Shown piece after piece: positions 17,985 to 26,364 of a stretch of 64,000 nt of DNA. The DNA lies in assembly GCA_036705565.1 (NCBI GenBank), contig JAUBUY010000013.1; one strand, written 5' to 3'. The position numbers and the translations under genes are program-made. The notes under the pieces were generated by a model, which saw only the letters and a program-made list of their open reading frames with translations, did not search any database and was not told the origin of the DNA. The number at the start of each line of letters is the position of its first letter. Within the stretch, counting starts at the first letter, position 1. The stretch is from Microcoleus sp036705565. GTDB taxonomy: Bacteria; Cyanobacteriota; Cyanobacteriia; Cyanobacteriales; Microcoleaceae.

Positions 17985-18440
17985 TGGGAAACTCAGCGTC
18001 TTTAGACCTGAGATGGAAACGGCTCGGCGGTCGAAACCGCCGTGAATCTTTGCATTACACGAGGATTGCTAGATGGGAGTGTAATGAATGTAATGTAATT
18101 TCGATGGGACACTTCAGCTAGGGGAGCGTGCATCGAAATTACCCTCTCAAATTTGGCAACCCGCGATCGCATAATGTTTGCTCTTTCGAGCCTCCCTTTC
18201 GGGGTGATGTTAGCTTCGACAAAGTTAACGGCCGGTACTATATCTAGGACACTGATTTAACCCAATAAGTCTGTTTAATCCTAAATTTCTAGAGCAAGGA
18301 ACTAGCTTCGCATTCCCTGGTAGGTCTTTAACTCTTACCGTTAACGTAGTACCAAGGTACTGAGTCTGGTCAACTGCGGTTTAAGTCTTAGGCTAGAAGC
18401 CCAATCTCTTTAGACCTGGGTCGTTGACGCTCTATTTGTC
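17985..18440 (+). mobile_element. Orphan IS200/IS605-like element end, possible omega-RNA remnant
   Basis: This 700-bp gap between ho1 and gyrB contains no gene but is rich in structure. At the left, CTCAGCGTCTTTAGACCTGAG (about 17994-18014) is an imperfect palindrome. At the right, a hairpin-like AGAAGCCCA then TCTTTAGACCTGGG then TTGAC (about 18400-18433) resembles the right ends of cyanobacterial TnpB/IS605 elements. Both ends share TCTTTAGACCTG. The interior (18280-18400) has further complementary stretches such as GTAGTACCAAGGTAC. No transposase or TnpB frame is present. This could be a non-autonomous derivative retaining a guide-RNA-like end. The assignment is inference. Confidence 0.4.
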
Positions 18441-18566
18441 CAACCTTCTATTTTTGTGGTAGCTGATGGATGCGCCAAAAATCTAAAATTTACCTAAGTG
18501 TTTACCTTAGATCGATTTGATGAGAGATTGTATTAATTTTTATAACAAAACCTAGAAACATCAAAG

Positions 18567-18672
18567 GGCCCTGATGCCCGATCGCCCGAAAGGGCAGAAG
18601 GCATCAGGGCCGCAAAAGTTTAGTCATGAGTCCTGAGTCATTAGCTGCTAGCTAACGACTCAGGACTCATGA
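18567..18672 (-). terminator. Two strong hairpins after gyrB
   Basis: Six bases after the gyrB stop there is a perfect 16-bp inverted repeat (18624-18639 with 18657-18672), whose loop can pair further (TTAGC with GCTAA). It is followed in the gyrB direction by a 12-bp inverted repeat GGCCCTGATGCC (18567-18578 with 18600-18611) that has a nested GCCC/GGGC stem and then a T-rich stretch. Termination is the likely role. Confidence 0.6.
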
Positions 18673-18677
18673 TTAAT

Positions 18678-21600
18678 TTAGATGTCCAAGTCGAGGAGGT
18701 TGAGTTTGGGGCCGTAGGTTTCGATGAATTCGCGGCGGGGGGCGACACGATCGCCCATTAAGATCGTAAAGATGCGATCGGCCTCAGCAGCGTCTTCAAT
18801 CTCCACCCGTTTCAGCGTCCGAGTTTCTGGGTTCATCGTCGTATCCCACAACTGTGTCGGCATCATTTCACCCAAACCTTTGAACCGCTGAATGGTGTAG
18901 TTAGCATTCGCCGGAAATTCATTGCGGATGAGATTGTTCATTTCGCGATCGCTGTAACAGTAGTAATGATTGCGTCCCCGTTCCACTTTATAGAGAGGAG
19001 GACAAGCAATATAGATGTAACCTTGTTCTACAAGTGCCCGCTGATAGCGGTAGAAGAAAGTCAGCAACAGCGTGCGGATGTGGGCACCATCCACGTCAGC
19101 GTCAGTCATAATTACGATGTGGTGATACCGCAATTGACCCGGATCGAATTCTTCGCCTTTGATGCCCAAACCCAGGGCTGTAATTAACGATTGAATTTCG
19201 TTATTTTTGTAGATTTTGGCGTCGTCGGTTTTCTCAATGTTGAGAATTTTACCGCGCAAAGGCAGGATTGCTTGAAATTGGCGATCGCGCCCTTGTTTGG
19301 CACTGTTATGGACAAAAATTCCCGCAGCTAATGCAAAGTTGTGACTGTTGGGCACTTCGATGTCGTAAACATCGTAGCGTTCCTCCAAATGTTCGATCGA
19401 CACAACGCGGTGGTTGTAATTCCGAACCGCTTGGCGAGCATATACTTCATCACCATTAAAGTAGCGATCGCAAAACGTCTCAAACTTCAACAAAGTCTTA
19501 TCACCCTTCATGCGGCGATAAAGATTGTAAGCATCTACATTCATCCAACCTTCTTTCAGGTGGACTGTCTTCAAAGCTTCCAGCGTCTGGCGGTAATAAG
19601 TTTCCTTCAAAGTCGCTTTACGTTTCTGGCGAAACTCCGGCGTCCACTGTTCCTTAGTTTTTTCGCGCCGCCACTCCAACAAATTCTCATCTTGCCACTG
19701 TTCTTTAGCAAGTTGAGAATGAGTCTCCCGTGCTTCAGGATTGTTAGCAAAATGATTACTCACCCGTTCCGACTGAGCCAAACGGTTTTCTTCACTACTC
19801 CAATACTCTTGCTGGGCTTGGTTCAGCAGTTCATTATTTTGCTGGCGATAAGTTTCATCACTATCGTAAAACTCCCGCCACTTGCTCATCATGTAAGCTT
19901 TATACTCTTCATCTTCCCACTGAGCTTTCGCCTGTTCCGAAAGAATTTGTCGCGTTTCAGGCTGCCGCATCCGCTCTTTCATCATCGCCCGAAATTCATC
20001 AGTCATGTGAGCTTGACGGCTCTTTTCAATGACATCGGGCCTGTGCAAGGTTTTCTCAAGGTTCGCGCGGTGAAGAGCCAAGTGATCCTCAGCCGACATT
20101 CGCTGAATATTTGTCGGATTGTTGTTGAGTTTATTGAAATCAACGTGGTGGCGGTGATTGCCCTCAGATGCTTGATAGACACCGTGTTTTAGGTTGTAGA
20201 AATCCGCTAAAAGATGGGTGTAAATCCACTTATCACTGTTGGGATTCCAAACCATTTCGTAACCGTTAAGTCCCTGGCCCTGTTTGGTTTTTTCCGACAA
20301 CTTGCGGTGGAACGGCATTAATGAATCTTCCGGTGTCAGCAGGGCTGCTGCTTTGTAAGTGCCATCCCGCAACATGAATGGATGGTCGGGAGTGCAAGTT
20401 ATTGTCTCCCCATTGTCTAATGTCAGTTTGACAACTTCAGCATTTGCTTTAGTCATCCGAGCATTAGTTATTCGCTCAAACCCGATGTTTCCACTCTCGC
20501 GAATGGTGTAGCAAAAGTGTTCTTTACCTTCTGCTTGTTCGTCAACTATCTGTTTGATAGTTTTTGTCGTACCGTCAGCTAATTTTATTTCCTGAGATGA
20601 AAAAAAACAGCCCCCCGCGGAATCCCCCTCGACGAGGTAGATCTCAGACAGGGCGGGGTCTCTGGAGCTACAGTCCGCTAATTTTCCAGGCAAAGGAGAC
20701 GATTCTAAGACTGATTTTCGGCGCACTAAATCGCGGGCACGGCGGGCGGCTTCAGCGGCCTTAAATGCCTGAATTGCTTTTTCCAAAATAGCGTCGGCTA
20801 CTTGGGGGCGAAACTCTAAATATTCTGTCAATACTTCGCCTACCAAGGAATCGACAATTCCCCGAACTTCTGTATTTCCTAGCTTGGTTTTAGTTTGACC
20901 TTCAAATTCCGGATCTGGGACTTTGACCGAAATCACTGCTGTCAAACCTTCGCGCACGTTTTCGCCGGCGAGGTTGGGCTCGTTTTCTTTGATTTTGTTG
21001 CGCTTGCGGGCGATCGAATTCATCGTCCGCGTCAAAACTGCCTTCAGACCTTCTAAGTGCGTGCCACCGTCGATCGTCCGAATGTTGTTAGCAAAACCTA
21101 GAACGTTGTCGCTAAAAGCATCGACGCACCACTGCAAAGCCACTTCTATCTGCACGTTATTGCGTTCGCCTTGCACGTAAATCACTTCTTCGTGCAGAGG
21201 CTGCTTTTCGCGGTTCATGTAGGCGATATATTCCTTGATTCCGCCCTCGTAACAGTATGTTTCGATGCGAGGTTCGCTACTTTTAAGCAGTTCCAAACGG
21301 TGGTCGCTAAACGTAATTCTCACGCCCGCATTCAAGTAACCCAATTCTCGCAAGCGCCCCGCGAGTGTAGTGTAATCAAATTCAATGCCAGTGCTAAATA
21401 TTTGAGTATCTGGCAAGAAAGAAACTGAAGTGCCGGTGCGAGTGCCTTTGTTGGGCTTGGCAGTAAGTTCAGTAACTGGATTGCCTCTTTCGTAGCGCTG
21501 TAAATGTTCTTTTTGGTCGCGCCAAACTGTCACTTCTACCCACTCGGACAGCGCGTTAACAACAGAAATACCTACACCGTGCAATCCTCCAGAAACCTTG

Positions 21601-21923
21601 TAGCCACCACCGCCAAATTTACCGCCGGCGTGGAGTACAGTCATTACTGTTTCTATTCCCGATTTGCCAGTCTTGGCAACGATGCCGGTCGGAATACCCC
21701 GGCCGTCGTCTGTCACGGTAACGGAACCGTCGGCGTTGATGTCAATCTCGATGTGAGTGCAGTGGCCAGCCAGCGCCTCATCGATGGAATTGTCCACAAC
21801 CTCGTAAACTAGATGGTGGAGTCCTCGCGGGCCGGTGGTACCGATGTACATCCCCGGTCGTTTGCGGACTGCTTCGAGACCTTCGAGAACTTGAATTTGG
21901 TCGGCGCTGTAGCTGCTGGTCAT
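18678..21923 (-). CDS. gyrB: DNA gyrase subunit B with intein
   Basis: 1081 codons encoding a 646-residue GyrB interrupted by a 435-residue intein. GyrB supplies the ATPase and the TOPRIM half of the DNA-cleavage core. The GHKL ATPase domain shows EVVDNSIDEALAG (Glu41, Asn45), TDDGRGIPTG and GGLHGVGISVVNA. The transducer domain follows to about residue 400. The TOPRIM domain starts at EIYLVEGDSAGG, where the intein interrupts after Gly438, and resumes at SAKQGRDRQ with MTDADVDGAHIRTL. The C-terminus YGPKLNLLDLDI is intact. Its leader is nearly identical to that of the neighbouring truncated paralogue. Confidence 0.97.
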   Translation of the reverse strand: MTSSYSADQIQVLEGLEAVRKRPGMYIGTTGPRGLHHLVYEVVDNSIDEALAGHCTHIEIDINADGSVTVTDDGRGIPTGIVAKTGKSGIETVMTVLHAGGKFGGGGYKVSGGLHGVGISVVNALSEWVEVTVWRDQKEHLQRYERGNPVTELTAKPNKGTRTGTSVSFLPDTQIFSTGIEFDYTTLAGRLRELGYLNAGVRITFSDHRLELLKSSEPRIETYCYEGGIKEYIAYMNREKQPLHEEVIYVQGERNNVQIEVALQWCVDAFSDNVLGFANNIRTIDGGTHLEGLKAVLTRTMNSIARKRNKIKENEPNLAGENVREGLTAVISVKVPDPEFEGQTKTKLGNTEVRGIVDSLVGEVLTEYLEFRPQVADAILEKAIQAFKAAEAARRARDLVRRKSVLESSPLPGKLADCSSRDPALSEIYLVEGDSAGGCFFSSQEIKLADGTTKTIKQIVDEQAEGKEHFCYTIRESGNIGFERITNARMTKANAEVVKLTLDNGETITCTPDHPFMLRDGTYKAAALLTPEDSLMPFHRKLSEKTKQGQGLNGYEMVWNPNSDKWIYTHLLADFYNLKHGVYQASEGNHRHHVDFNKLNNNPTNIQRMSAEDHLALHRANLEKTLHRPDVIEKSRQAHMTDEFRAMMKERMRQPETRQILSEQAKAQWEDEEYKAYMMSKWREFYDSDETYRQQNNELLNQAQQEYWSSEENRLAQSERVSNHFANNPEARETHSQLAKEQWQDENLLEWRREKTKEQWTPEFRQKRKATLKETYYRQTLEALKTVHLKEGWMNVDAYNLYRRMKGDKTLLKFETFCDRYFNGDEVYARQAVRNYNHRVVSIEHLEERYDVYDIEVPNSHNFALAAGIFVHNSAKQGRDRQFQAILPLRGKILNIEKTDDAKIYKNNEIQSLITALGLGIKGEEFDPGQLRYHHIVIMTDADVDGAHIRTLLLTFFYRYQRALVEQGYIYIACPPLYKVERGRNHYYCYSDREMNNLIRNEFPANANYTIQRFKGLGEMMPTQLWDTTMNPETRTLKRVEIEDAAEADRIFTILMGDRVAPRREFIETYGPKLNLLDLDI
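19305..20609 (-). other. GyrB intein with HNH endonuclease-like domain
   Basis: Codons 439-873. It begins with Cys after EGDSAGG and ends with VHN followed by Ser, the required splice-junction residues. Block A is CFFSSQEIKLADGT, block B is TLDNGETITCTPDHPFM, block F is DVYDIEVPNSHNFALA and block G is GIFVHN. The insertion point and length (435) match my recollection of the Synechocystis GyrB intein. Between blocks B and F lies an HNH-like segment (EGNHRHHVDFNKLNNNPTN then a further His, about residues 587-618 of the precursor). A long stretch follows of charged, roughly 25-residue repeats with E-x-W and S-E motifs, possibly DNA-binding. All splicing residues are present, so splicing should be functional; homing activity is uncertain. 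Confidence 0.95.
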
Positions 21924-22050
21924 ACAAAAATAGCTCCAATAATGAGGCCTAAAGCCCCGAAAGCTTATAAAATAGGAAAACTCCTAAAATTATAGCACAA
22001 AACCGTTAAAGGCGATGCTAGGGCTTTCTGAAGGGAAATTTATCGGGGGG
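21924..22050 (-). promoter_or_regulatory. gyrB leader and promoter region
   Basis: On the minus strand, TATAAT (21989-21994) is a good -10 box about 65 bases before the start codon, and an AAAGCCC/GGGGCTTT pair can form a hairpin. The whole block is about 90 percent identical to 23389-23510, upstream of the truncated paralogue. Confidence 0.6.
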
Positions 22051-22104
22051 ACGTACCCTTTATAGTTTGACTTGGGTATCTATTGACATTTTGTTGCGGG
22101 GCTG

Positions 22105-23388
22105 TTAGCTGGAACATTGAGAAGTGCGATCGCCCCGTTGTCGGCGGCTGCGAATAACTGTCCTGTAGCTATTGTGGCTTCGCAGCAATGCCCGCGCTTG
22201 GCGTGCTGCCACAATTGCGTCGCGAATCTCGATCGCCTGTTGCGCGATCGCCCCAGCTACTTCGGGGCGGGCGTTCAGATACTCAATCAACTCGTTTTCC
22301 ACCAAAGATTTAACGATTTCTTGTACCTCCGGGTTGGCTAACCGATTTTTAATCGACCCTTCAAACACGGGATTCAATACTTTAACGGCAATGATGCCAG
22401 TGAAGCCACACTCTAAAACCTGAGTCCAATCTAAAATTGGGTCTGTGTCTTTGAGCTTGCCCAGATTGCGGGCGATCGCGCTCACCGTGCGCCGAGTCAT
22501 CAATTGGAAGGTGTTAAAGAAAGTGCCGTCAATGTTCTGGACGCAGTTGGCAAAACCTAACAGTCGGCCGCAGGAATTATCTTGGCTCGGAACGTGCCAC
22601 TGAAAAGCTATTTCTACTTGTACGTCGTCTCGATCGCCCTGAATGTAAATAATATCTTCGTGCAGCGGTTCGACATCAGAGTTCAGGTAGGCGACATATT
22701 CCCGGATGCCGTCGGGGTAACAATAAGTTTCAATTGAGGGAGAACTACTGCCTGGCATTTCCAAGCGGTTGTCAGTCAATATAATTTTCAAACCGGGATT
22801 GAGATAAGCAAGCTGCCGCAGGTGAAGGGCGAGAGTCGGGCGATCGAACTCAATGCCATTCTTAAAAATCTCCACATCTGGTTTGAAACAAATCGACGTA
22901 CCCGTGCGGTTTTCGGAACTGGGTTTAACTGTCAGTTGCGTAACAGCGATGCCTTTCTCAAAACGCTGGCTGTAAATTTGCTCCTCGCGCCAAACAGTTA
23001 CCTGCAACCATTGAGACAAAGCATTGACAACTGCTATCCCAACTCCGTGGATACCTCCAGAAACCTTGTAGCCGTCGCCACTCCTGCCGACAAAGCAGAG
23101 AACCGTTAAAACTGCTTCCAAGAATGATTTGCCAGTTTTGGAATGAATCTCGGTGGGAATTCCCCGGCCGTTGTTTGTCACGGTAACGGAACCGTCAGCG
23201 TTGAGGTCAACTTCGATGCGAGTGCAGTAACCGGCCAGCGCTTCGTCGATGGAATTGTCAACAACCTCGTAAACTAAATGGTGGAGTCCTCGCGGGCCCG
23301 TGCTACCGATGTACATCCCCGGTCGTTTGCGAACTGCTTCGCGATCTCCGAGAACTTGAATTTGGTCGGCGCTGTAGCTGCTGGTCAT
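22105..23388 (-). CDS. TOPRIM-less GyrB paralogue (ATPase + transducer only)
   Basis: 427 residues, starting with the same MTSSYSADQIQVL as gyrB and staying colinear with its ATPase and transducer domains, then ending in a basic tail (RSRRQRGDRTSQCSS) where TOPRIM would begin. Catalytic Glu41 and Asn45 (EVVDNSIDEA) and GGIHGVGIAVVNA are kept. However, the adenine-binding DDGRGIP motif reads NNGRGIP, and the glycine-rich lid differs (FVGRSGDGYKVSGG). It cannot cleave DNA by itself. The frame is open over 427 codons despite clear divergence, which argues for selection rather than decay. It could modulate gyrase or act with another partner; function unknown. It lies directly upstream of gyrB in the same orientation. 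Confidence 0.85.
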   Translation of the reverse strand: MTSSYSADQIQVLGDREAVRKRPGMYIGSTGPRGLHHLVYEVVDNSIDEALAGYCTRIEVDLNADGSVTVTNNGRGIPTEIHSKTGKSFLEAVLTVLCFVGRSGDGYKVSGGIHGVGIAVVNALSQWLQVTVWREEQIYSQRFEKGIAVTQLTVKPSSENRTGTSICFKPDVEIFKNGIEFDRPTLALHLRQLAYLNPGLKIILTDNRLEMPGSSSPSIETYCYPDGIREYVAYLNSDVEPLHEDIIYIQGDRDDVQVEIAFQWHVPSQDNSCGRLLGFANCVQNIDGTFFNTFQLMTRRTVSAIARNLGKLKDTDPILDWTQVLECGFTGIIAVKVLNPVFEGSIKNRLANPEVQEIVKSLVENELIEYLNARPEVAGAIAQQAIEIRDAIVAARQARALLRSHNSYRTVIRSRRQRGDRTSQCSS

Positions 23389-23510
23389 ACAACAATACCT
23401 CCAATAATGAGGCTTAAAGCCCCAAAAGCTTCTAAAATGGGAAAACTCCTAAAATTATAGCACAAAACCGTTAAAGGCGATGCTAGGGCTTTCTGAATGG
23501 AAATTTATTA
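23389..23510 (-). promoter_or_regulatory. Leader of the TOPRIM-less GyrB paralogue, copy of the gyrB leader
   Basis: Contains the same minus-strand TATAAT (23454-23459) and hairpin-forming AAAGCCC/GGGGCTTT elements as the gyrB leader, with only scattered differences over about 120 bases. Confidence 0.6.
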
Positions 23511-23645
23511 GGGGGAGGGAGGGGAATAGTTTTGAGATTGCTGGAGGACTGCCCAGGCCGATCGCGGTGAATCAGTGTAGGAGAGAGGGGAAAGCATTGA
23601 TAGGAGAGGATTTGAGAGTTTTTATAGGGAAATGTGCGACAGCTT

Positions 23646-24539
23646 ATGCCTAGATTAATTACGATTTGCGGGGCGACGGCAACTGGGAAGTCTGGAGTGG
23701 CTGTGGCTGTGGCTTCGCGACTGCAATCTTCGATTCTGAGTGCGGACTCCCGTCAAGTGTACCGCGAATTTGACATCGGAACCGCAAAACCGACGGCGGT
23801 CGATCGCACTTGTGTACCGCATCACTTAATTGACATCTGCGATCCGACACAAACTCTGACACTAGCAGATTACCAGCAACAAGCTCAAAATTTAATAGCT
23901 GCTGTTGATTCTCCTCTGTTGTTGGTTGGAGGGACGGGCTTATATATTAAATCGATCGTGCGCGGTTTAAAAATTCCGAGGGTAGCGCCGATGCCCGAAT
24001 TGCGATCGCAACTAGCAGAACTCGGACAATCTCAATGTTACGCGATGTTGCAGCAGGTCGATCGCTCTGCCGCCGAGAAAATTCACCTCAATGACCCAGT
24101 AAGAACTTTAAGAGCACTGGAAGTATTTTATGCGACCGGTCGCCCTATTTCCGAACAGCAGGGCGAAAATCCTCCCAATTATCCTATTTTACAAATTGGG
24201 TTGGATTGCGCGATCGATGTTTTGGTCGATCGGATCAAACAGCGCACCGAACAAATGCTAGAACGCGGTTGGATTGCTGAAGTAGAATATTTGTGTAAAA
24301 AATACGGCTGCGACTTGCCACTGTTGAACACGCTGGGATACCAGGAAATGAAACAATATTTGGCTGGCGAGATTAAGCTTGAAGAAGCGAAAGAATTAAC
24401 AATTTTGCACACGCGGCAATTTGCGAAGCGTCAGCGGACATGGTTTCGAGCCTATCCTGAAATTGAATGGTTCGATGTTAGCATACCCGATTTGTGCGAT
24501 CGAGTTTGGCGGAGGGTTGCAGAGTTTTGTGAACAATAA
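23646..24539 (+). CDS. miaA: tRNA dimethylallyltransferase
   Basis: Transfers a dimethylallyl group to A37 of tRNAs reading U-starting codons. The P-loop is GATATGKSG near the N-terminus, followed by SADSRQVYREFDIGTAKPT, PHHLIDICDP, LVGGTGLYIKSIVRG and the C-terminal HTRQFAKRQRTWFR. The ATG at 23646 (MPRLITICGATATGKSG) gives the usual family N-terminus; a GTG at 23634 would add four residues and sits nearer to AGGGA, so the exact start is uncertain. About 298 residues, normal for the family. It is divergent from the gyrB pair. Confidence 0.94.
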   Translation: MPRLITICGATATGKSGVAVAVASRLQSSILSADSRQVYREFDIGTAKPTAVDRTCVPHHLIDICDPTQTLTLADYQQQAQNLIAAVDSPLLLVGGTGLYIKSIVRGLKIPRVAPMPELRSQLAELGQSQCYAMLQQVDRSAAEKIHLNDPVRTLRALEVFYATGRPISEQQGENPPNYPILQIGLDCAIDVLVDRIKQRTEQMLERGWIAEVEYLCKKYGCDLPLLNTLGYQEMKQYLAGEIKLEEAKELTILHTRQFAKRQRTWFRAYPEIEWFDVSIPDLCDRVWRRVAEFCEQ

Positions 24540-24540
24540 A

Positions 24541-24873
24541 GAGTTTTTTTACCGCAGAGGGCGCAGAGGGCACAGAGAAAGAGTAAGGAGAGATGTAAGT
24601 GTTATTTTTAATTTGGCAAAATTTCTCTAATTCTTTGCCGAAACAAACGCACAGCAGCACGCTGTCCGACTGTTCTGCTTTGTTCGATGAAACCGGGAAT
24701 TTCAGCAACTGGTAAAAAGGGAAATGCTAAACTGCGATCGCACATTTCATATTTCCCTTTTCTCGTTCCCAGGATCTGCCTGGGAATGCCTGAATCCGAG
24801 GCTCTGCCTCGCACAAATAGGGAGGCAGAGCCTCCGGATCTGCGTTCCTAGGCTGAGCCTAGAAACGAGGGGA
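24541..24873. repeat. Intergenic repeats: ACCGCAGAGG type and CTCGTTCCCAGG type
   Basis: At 24548-24590 there is a reverse-orientation copy of the CTCTGCG repeat (ACCGCAGAGGGCGCAGAGGG). At 24765-24873 a longer element starts CTCGTTCCCAGG and ends CCTAGAAACGAG, with internal pairs TCCGAGGCTCTGCCTCG and GGCAGAGCCTCCGG. It can fold into a multi-stem structure. No gene seen. Confidence 0.7.
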
Positions 24874-24883
24874 AATCCGTCAA

Positions 24884-25867
24884 TTAACTGTACAAACTCG
24901 CCACATATTCGCCGTAACCGTTATAGGGCAAAGTTGGGCGAGTTTCCCACGACCAACTGTTACCGGGGCCGACTATGCGTTCGCTGGCCTGCGACCATCT
25001 GGGGTGCGGTTTGTCGGGCTCGACATTTGCTTCAAAGGCGTATTCGTTGGGGCCGATTGTATTCCAAAAAGTGGCGGGCTGTTGTTCGACAAATTCAATT
25101 TTTACGATCGACTTTGCGCCCTTAAAACCGTATTTCCAAGGAATCACTTGCCGCAGCGGCGCACCATTTTGCTTTGGTAGCCTTCGGCCATACAAGCCTG
25201 TGGCAAAAAATGCTAAATCGTTTGCCATTTCTTCAATTCGCAGACCTTCGGTATAAGGCCAAGGATAAAATTGCGACATCAAACCGGGGCCGGGAGTTAT
25301 TTTGGGATCGTAAAATGAGGTAAAGCGAACGAATTTAGCTTTCGATTGCGGTTCGACATCAGCCATCAGTAATTTCATGGGAAATCCTACCCAAGGAACT
25401 ACCATCGCCCAGGCTTCTACACAGCGAAATCGATAAACTCGTTCTTCGATAGGAAATTTTTTGTTGAGGTCGTCAATATCATAAGTGCGGGGATTTTTTA
25501 CTAAACCTCCTACTTCTACTTTCCAGTTTTCTGTTGGCAAAGCTTGAGCGGCTTGCCAAATAGATTTTGTGCCGCCGTATTCGTAAAAATTGTTGTATTT
25601 TGTAGCTAAGGCTTCGTCGGTAATCGCTCGATCGACTTTCGCAAAGTCGGGATTCCGGCTCAATCCCGCATATGCTTGGGTTGAGCTTTGATCCAGAGCA
25701 GTTTTTGAGCTAGCATTGCTTTGGCAGCCGATCAGCGGCAGCAGGGAAGCAGTCACGCCGGCGCCAATTAAATTGGTCATGAAGCGGCGGCGGTTGAGAA
25801 AGGCTGTTTCTGGGGTAATTTGGGGTTCGAGAATTTCCCAAGGTTTGGGTACGCGAATTAAGGGCAT
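24884..25867 (-). CDS. msrP: Protein-methionine-sulfoxide reductase catalytic subunit MsrP (YedY)
   Basis: 327 residues, a periplasmic molybdopterin enzyme that repairs oxidised methionines in envelope proteins. A Tat signal is visible as NRRRFMTNLIGAG (residues 25-37). The Mo-ligand Cys is in YRFRCVEAW (Cys149). Other family features are QFYPWPYTEGLRIEEM, NGAPLRQVIPWKYGFKGAKS and the C-terminal RPTLPYNGYGE. No heme-binding membrane partner (msrQ) is adjacent, so the electron donor must be encoded elsewhere. Confidence 0.93.
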   Translation of the reverse strand: MPLIRVPKPWEILEPQITPETAFLNRRRFMTNLIGAGVTASLLPLIGCQSNASSKTALDQSSTQAYAGLSRNPDFAKVDRAITDEALATKYNNFYEYGGTKSIWQAAQALPTENWKVEVGGLVKNPRTYDIDDLNKKFPIEERVYRFRCVEAWAMVVPWVGFPMKLLMADVEPQSKAKFVRFTSFYDPKITPGPGLMSQFYPWPYTEGLRIEEMANDLAFFATGLYGRRLPKQNGAPLRQVIPWKYGFKGAKSIVKIEFVEQQPATFWNTIGPNEYAFEANVEPDKPHPRWSQASERIVGPGNSWSWETRPTLPYNGYGEYVASLYS

Positions 25868-26364
25868 AAGTAATAGTTAAAAGTTAGTAGTTCGTTTGGC
25901 AAAAATTGCCTAAGTTTTAATCAGCTAGTCGATTTGACATTAGAAAGTTGAACTTTTAGATTCACTCCATAGAACAAAGAATCGCCGATGTTTGGCAAGA
26001 CCTCGCCATTGCTTTGCTGCGATCGCAATGCAAGTATTGGCAATGACAGTATAGCGTAATTCGGTAATAACTGAGATATTGCACCATTCTAAACAACAGG
26101 CTTTCCGGCCTGTTCCACAAAGAATGATTTTCTTGTGGGGTAGGCATCCTGCCCGCCCATAGGATCGACCTATTAAACCTCGCTCGCAGGAAAGTCAGCA
26201 ATTATTTACGTGCGATCGACCGCAGCAATTGTGGCGAAAATCTGGGAAACAATTATGATCAAGCAAAGATTCCAATTATTTAATTTGTCCACAGGAAGCG
26301 GCACGCACCGCCCCGCTTTCCTCCCCCACCGAATGTCGGACGGGGGTCTCCAGCGGAAAGACAA
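25868..26364. other. Intergenic region with a palindromic repeat
   Basis: Between divergent msrP and the pseudokinase gene. An element at about 26098-26163 carries CAGGCTTTCCGGCCTG and GGCATCCTGCC with a CCACAAAG to CTTGTGGGG pair and can fold. The rest shows no gene. GGAAAG at 26356-26361 is the likely ribosome binding site of the next gene. Confidence 0.5.

Noticed and set aside
18440..18566. tRNA or known housekeeping RNA (tmRNA, RNase P, 6S) in the ho1-gyrB gap
   Set aside because: No cloverleaf or characteristic conserved segments were found; the IS605-like interpretation fits the right-end motif better.
19341..20192. 283-codon plus-strand frame opposite the intein
   Set aside because: It is antisense to the intein and has phenylalanine/leucine-rich shadow composition.
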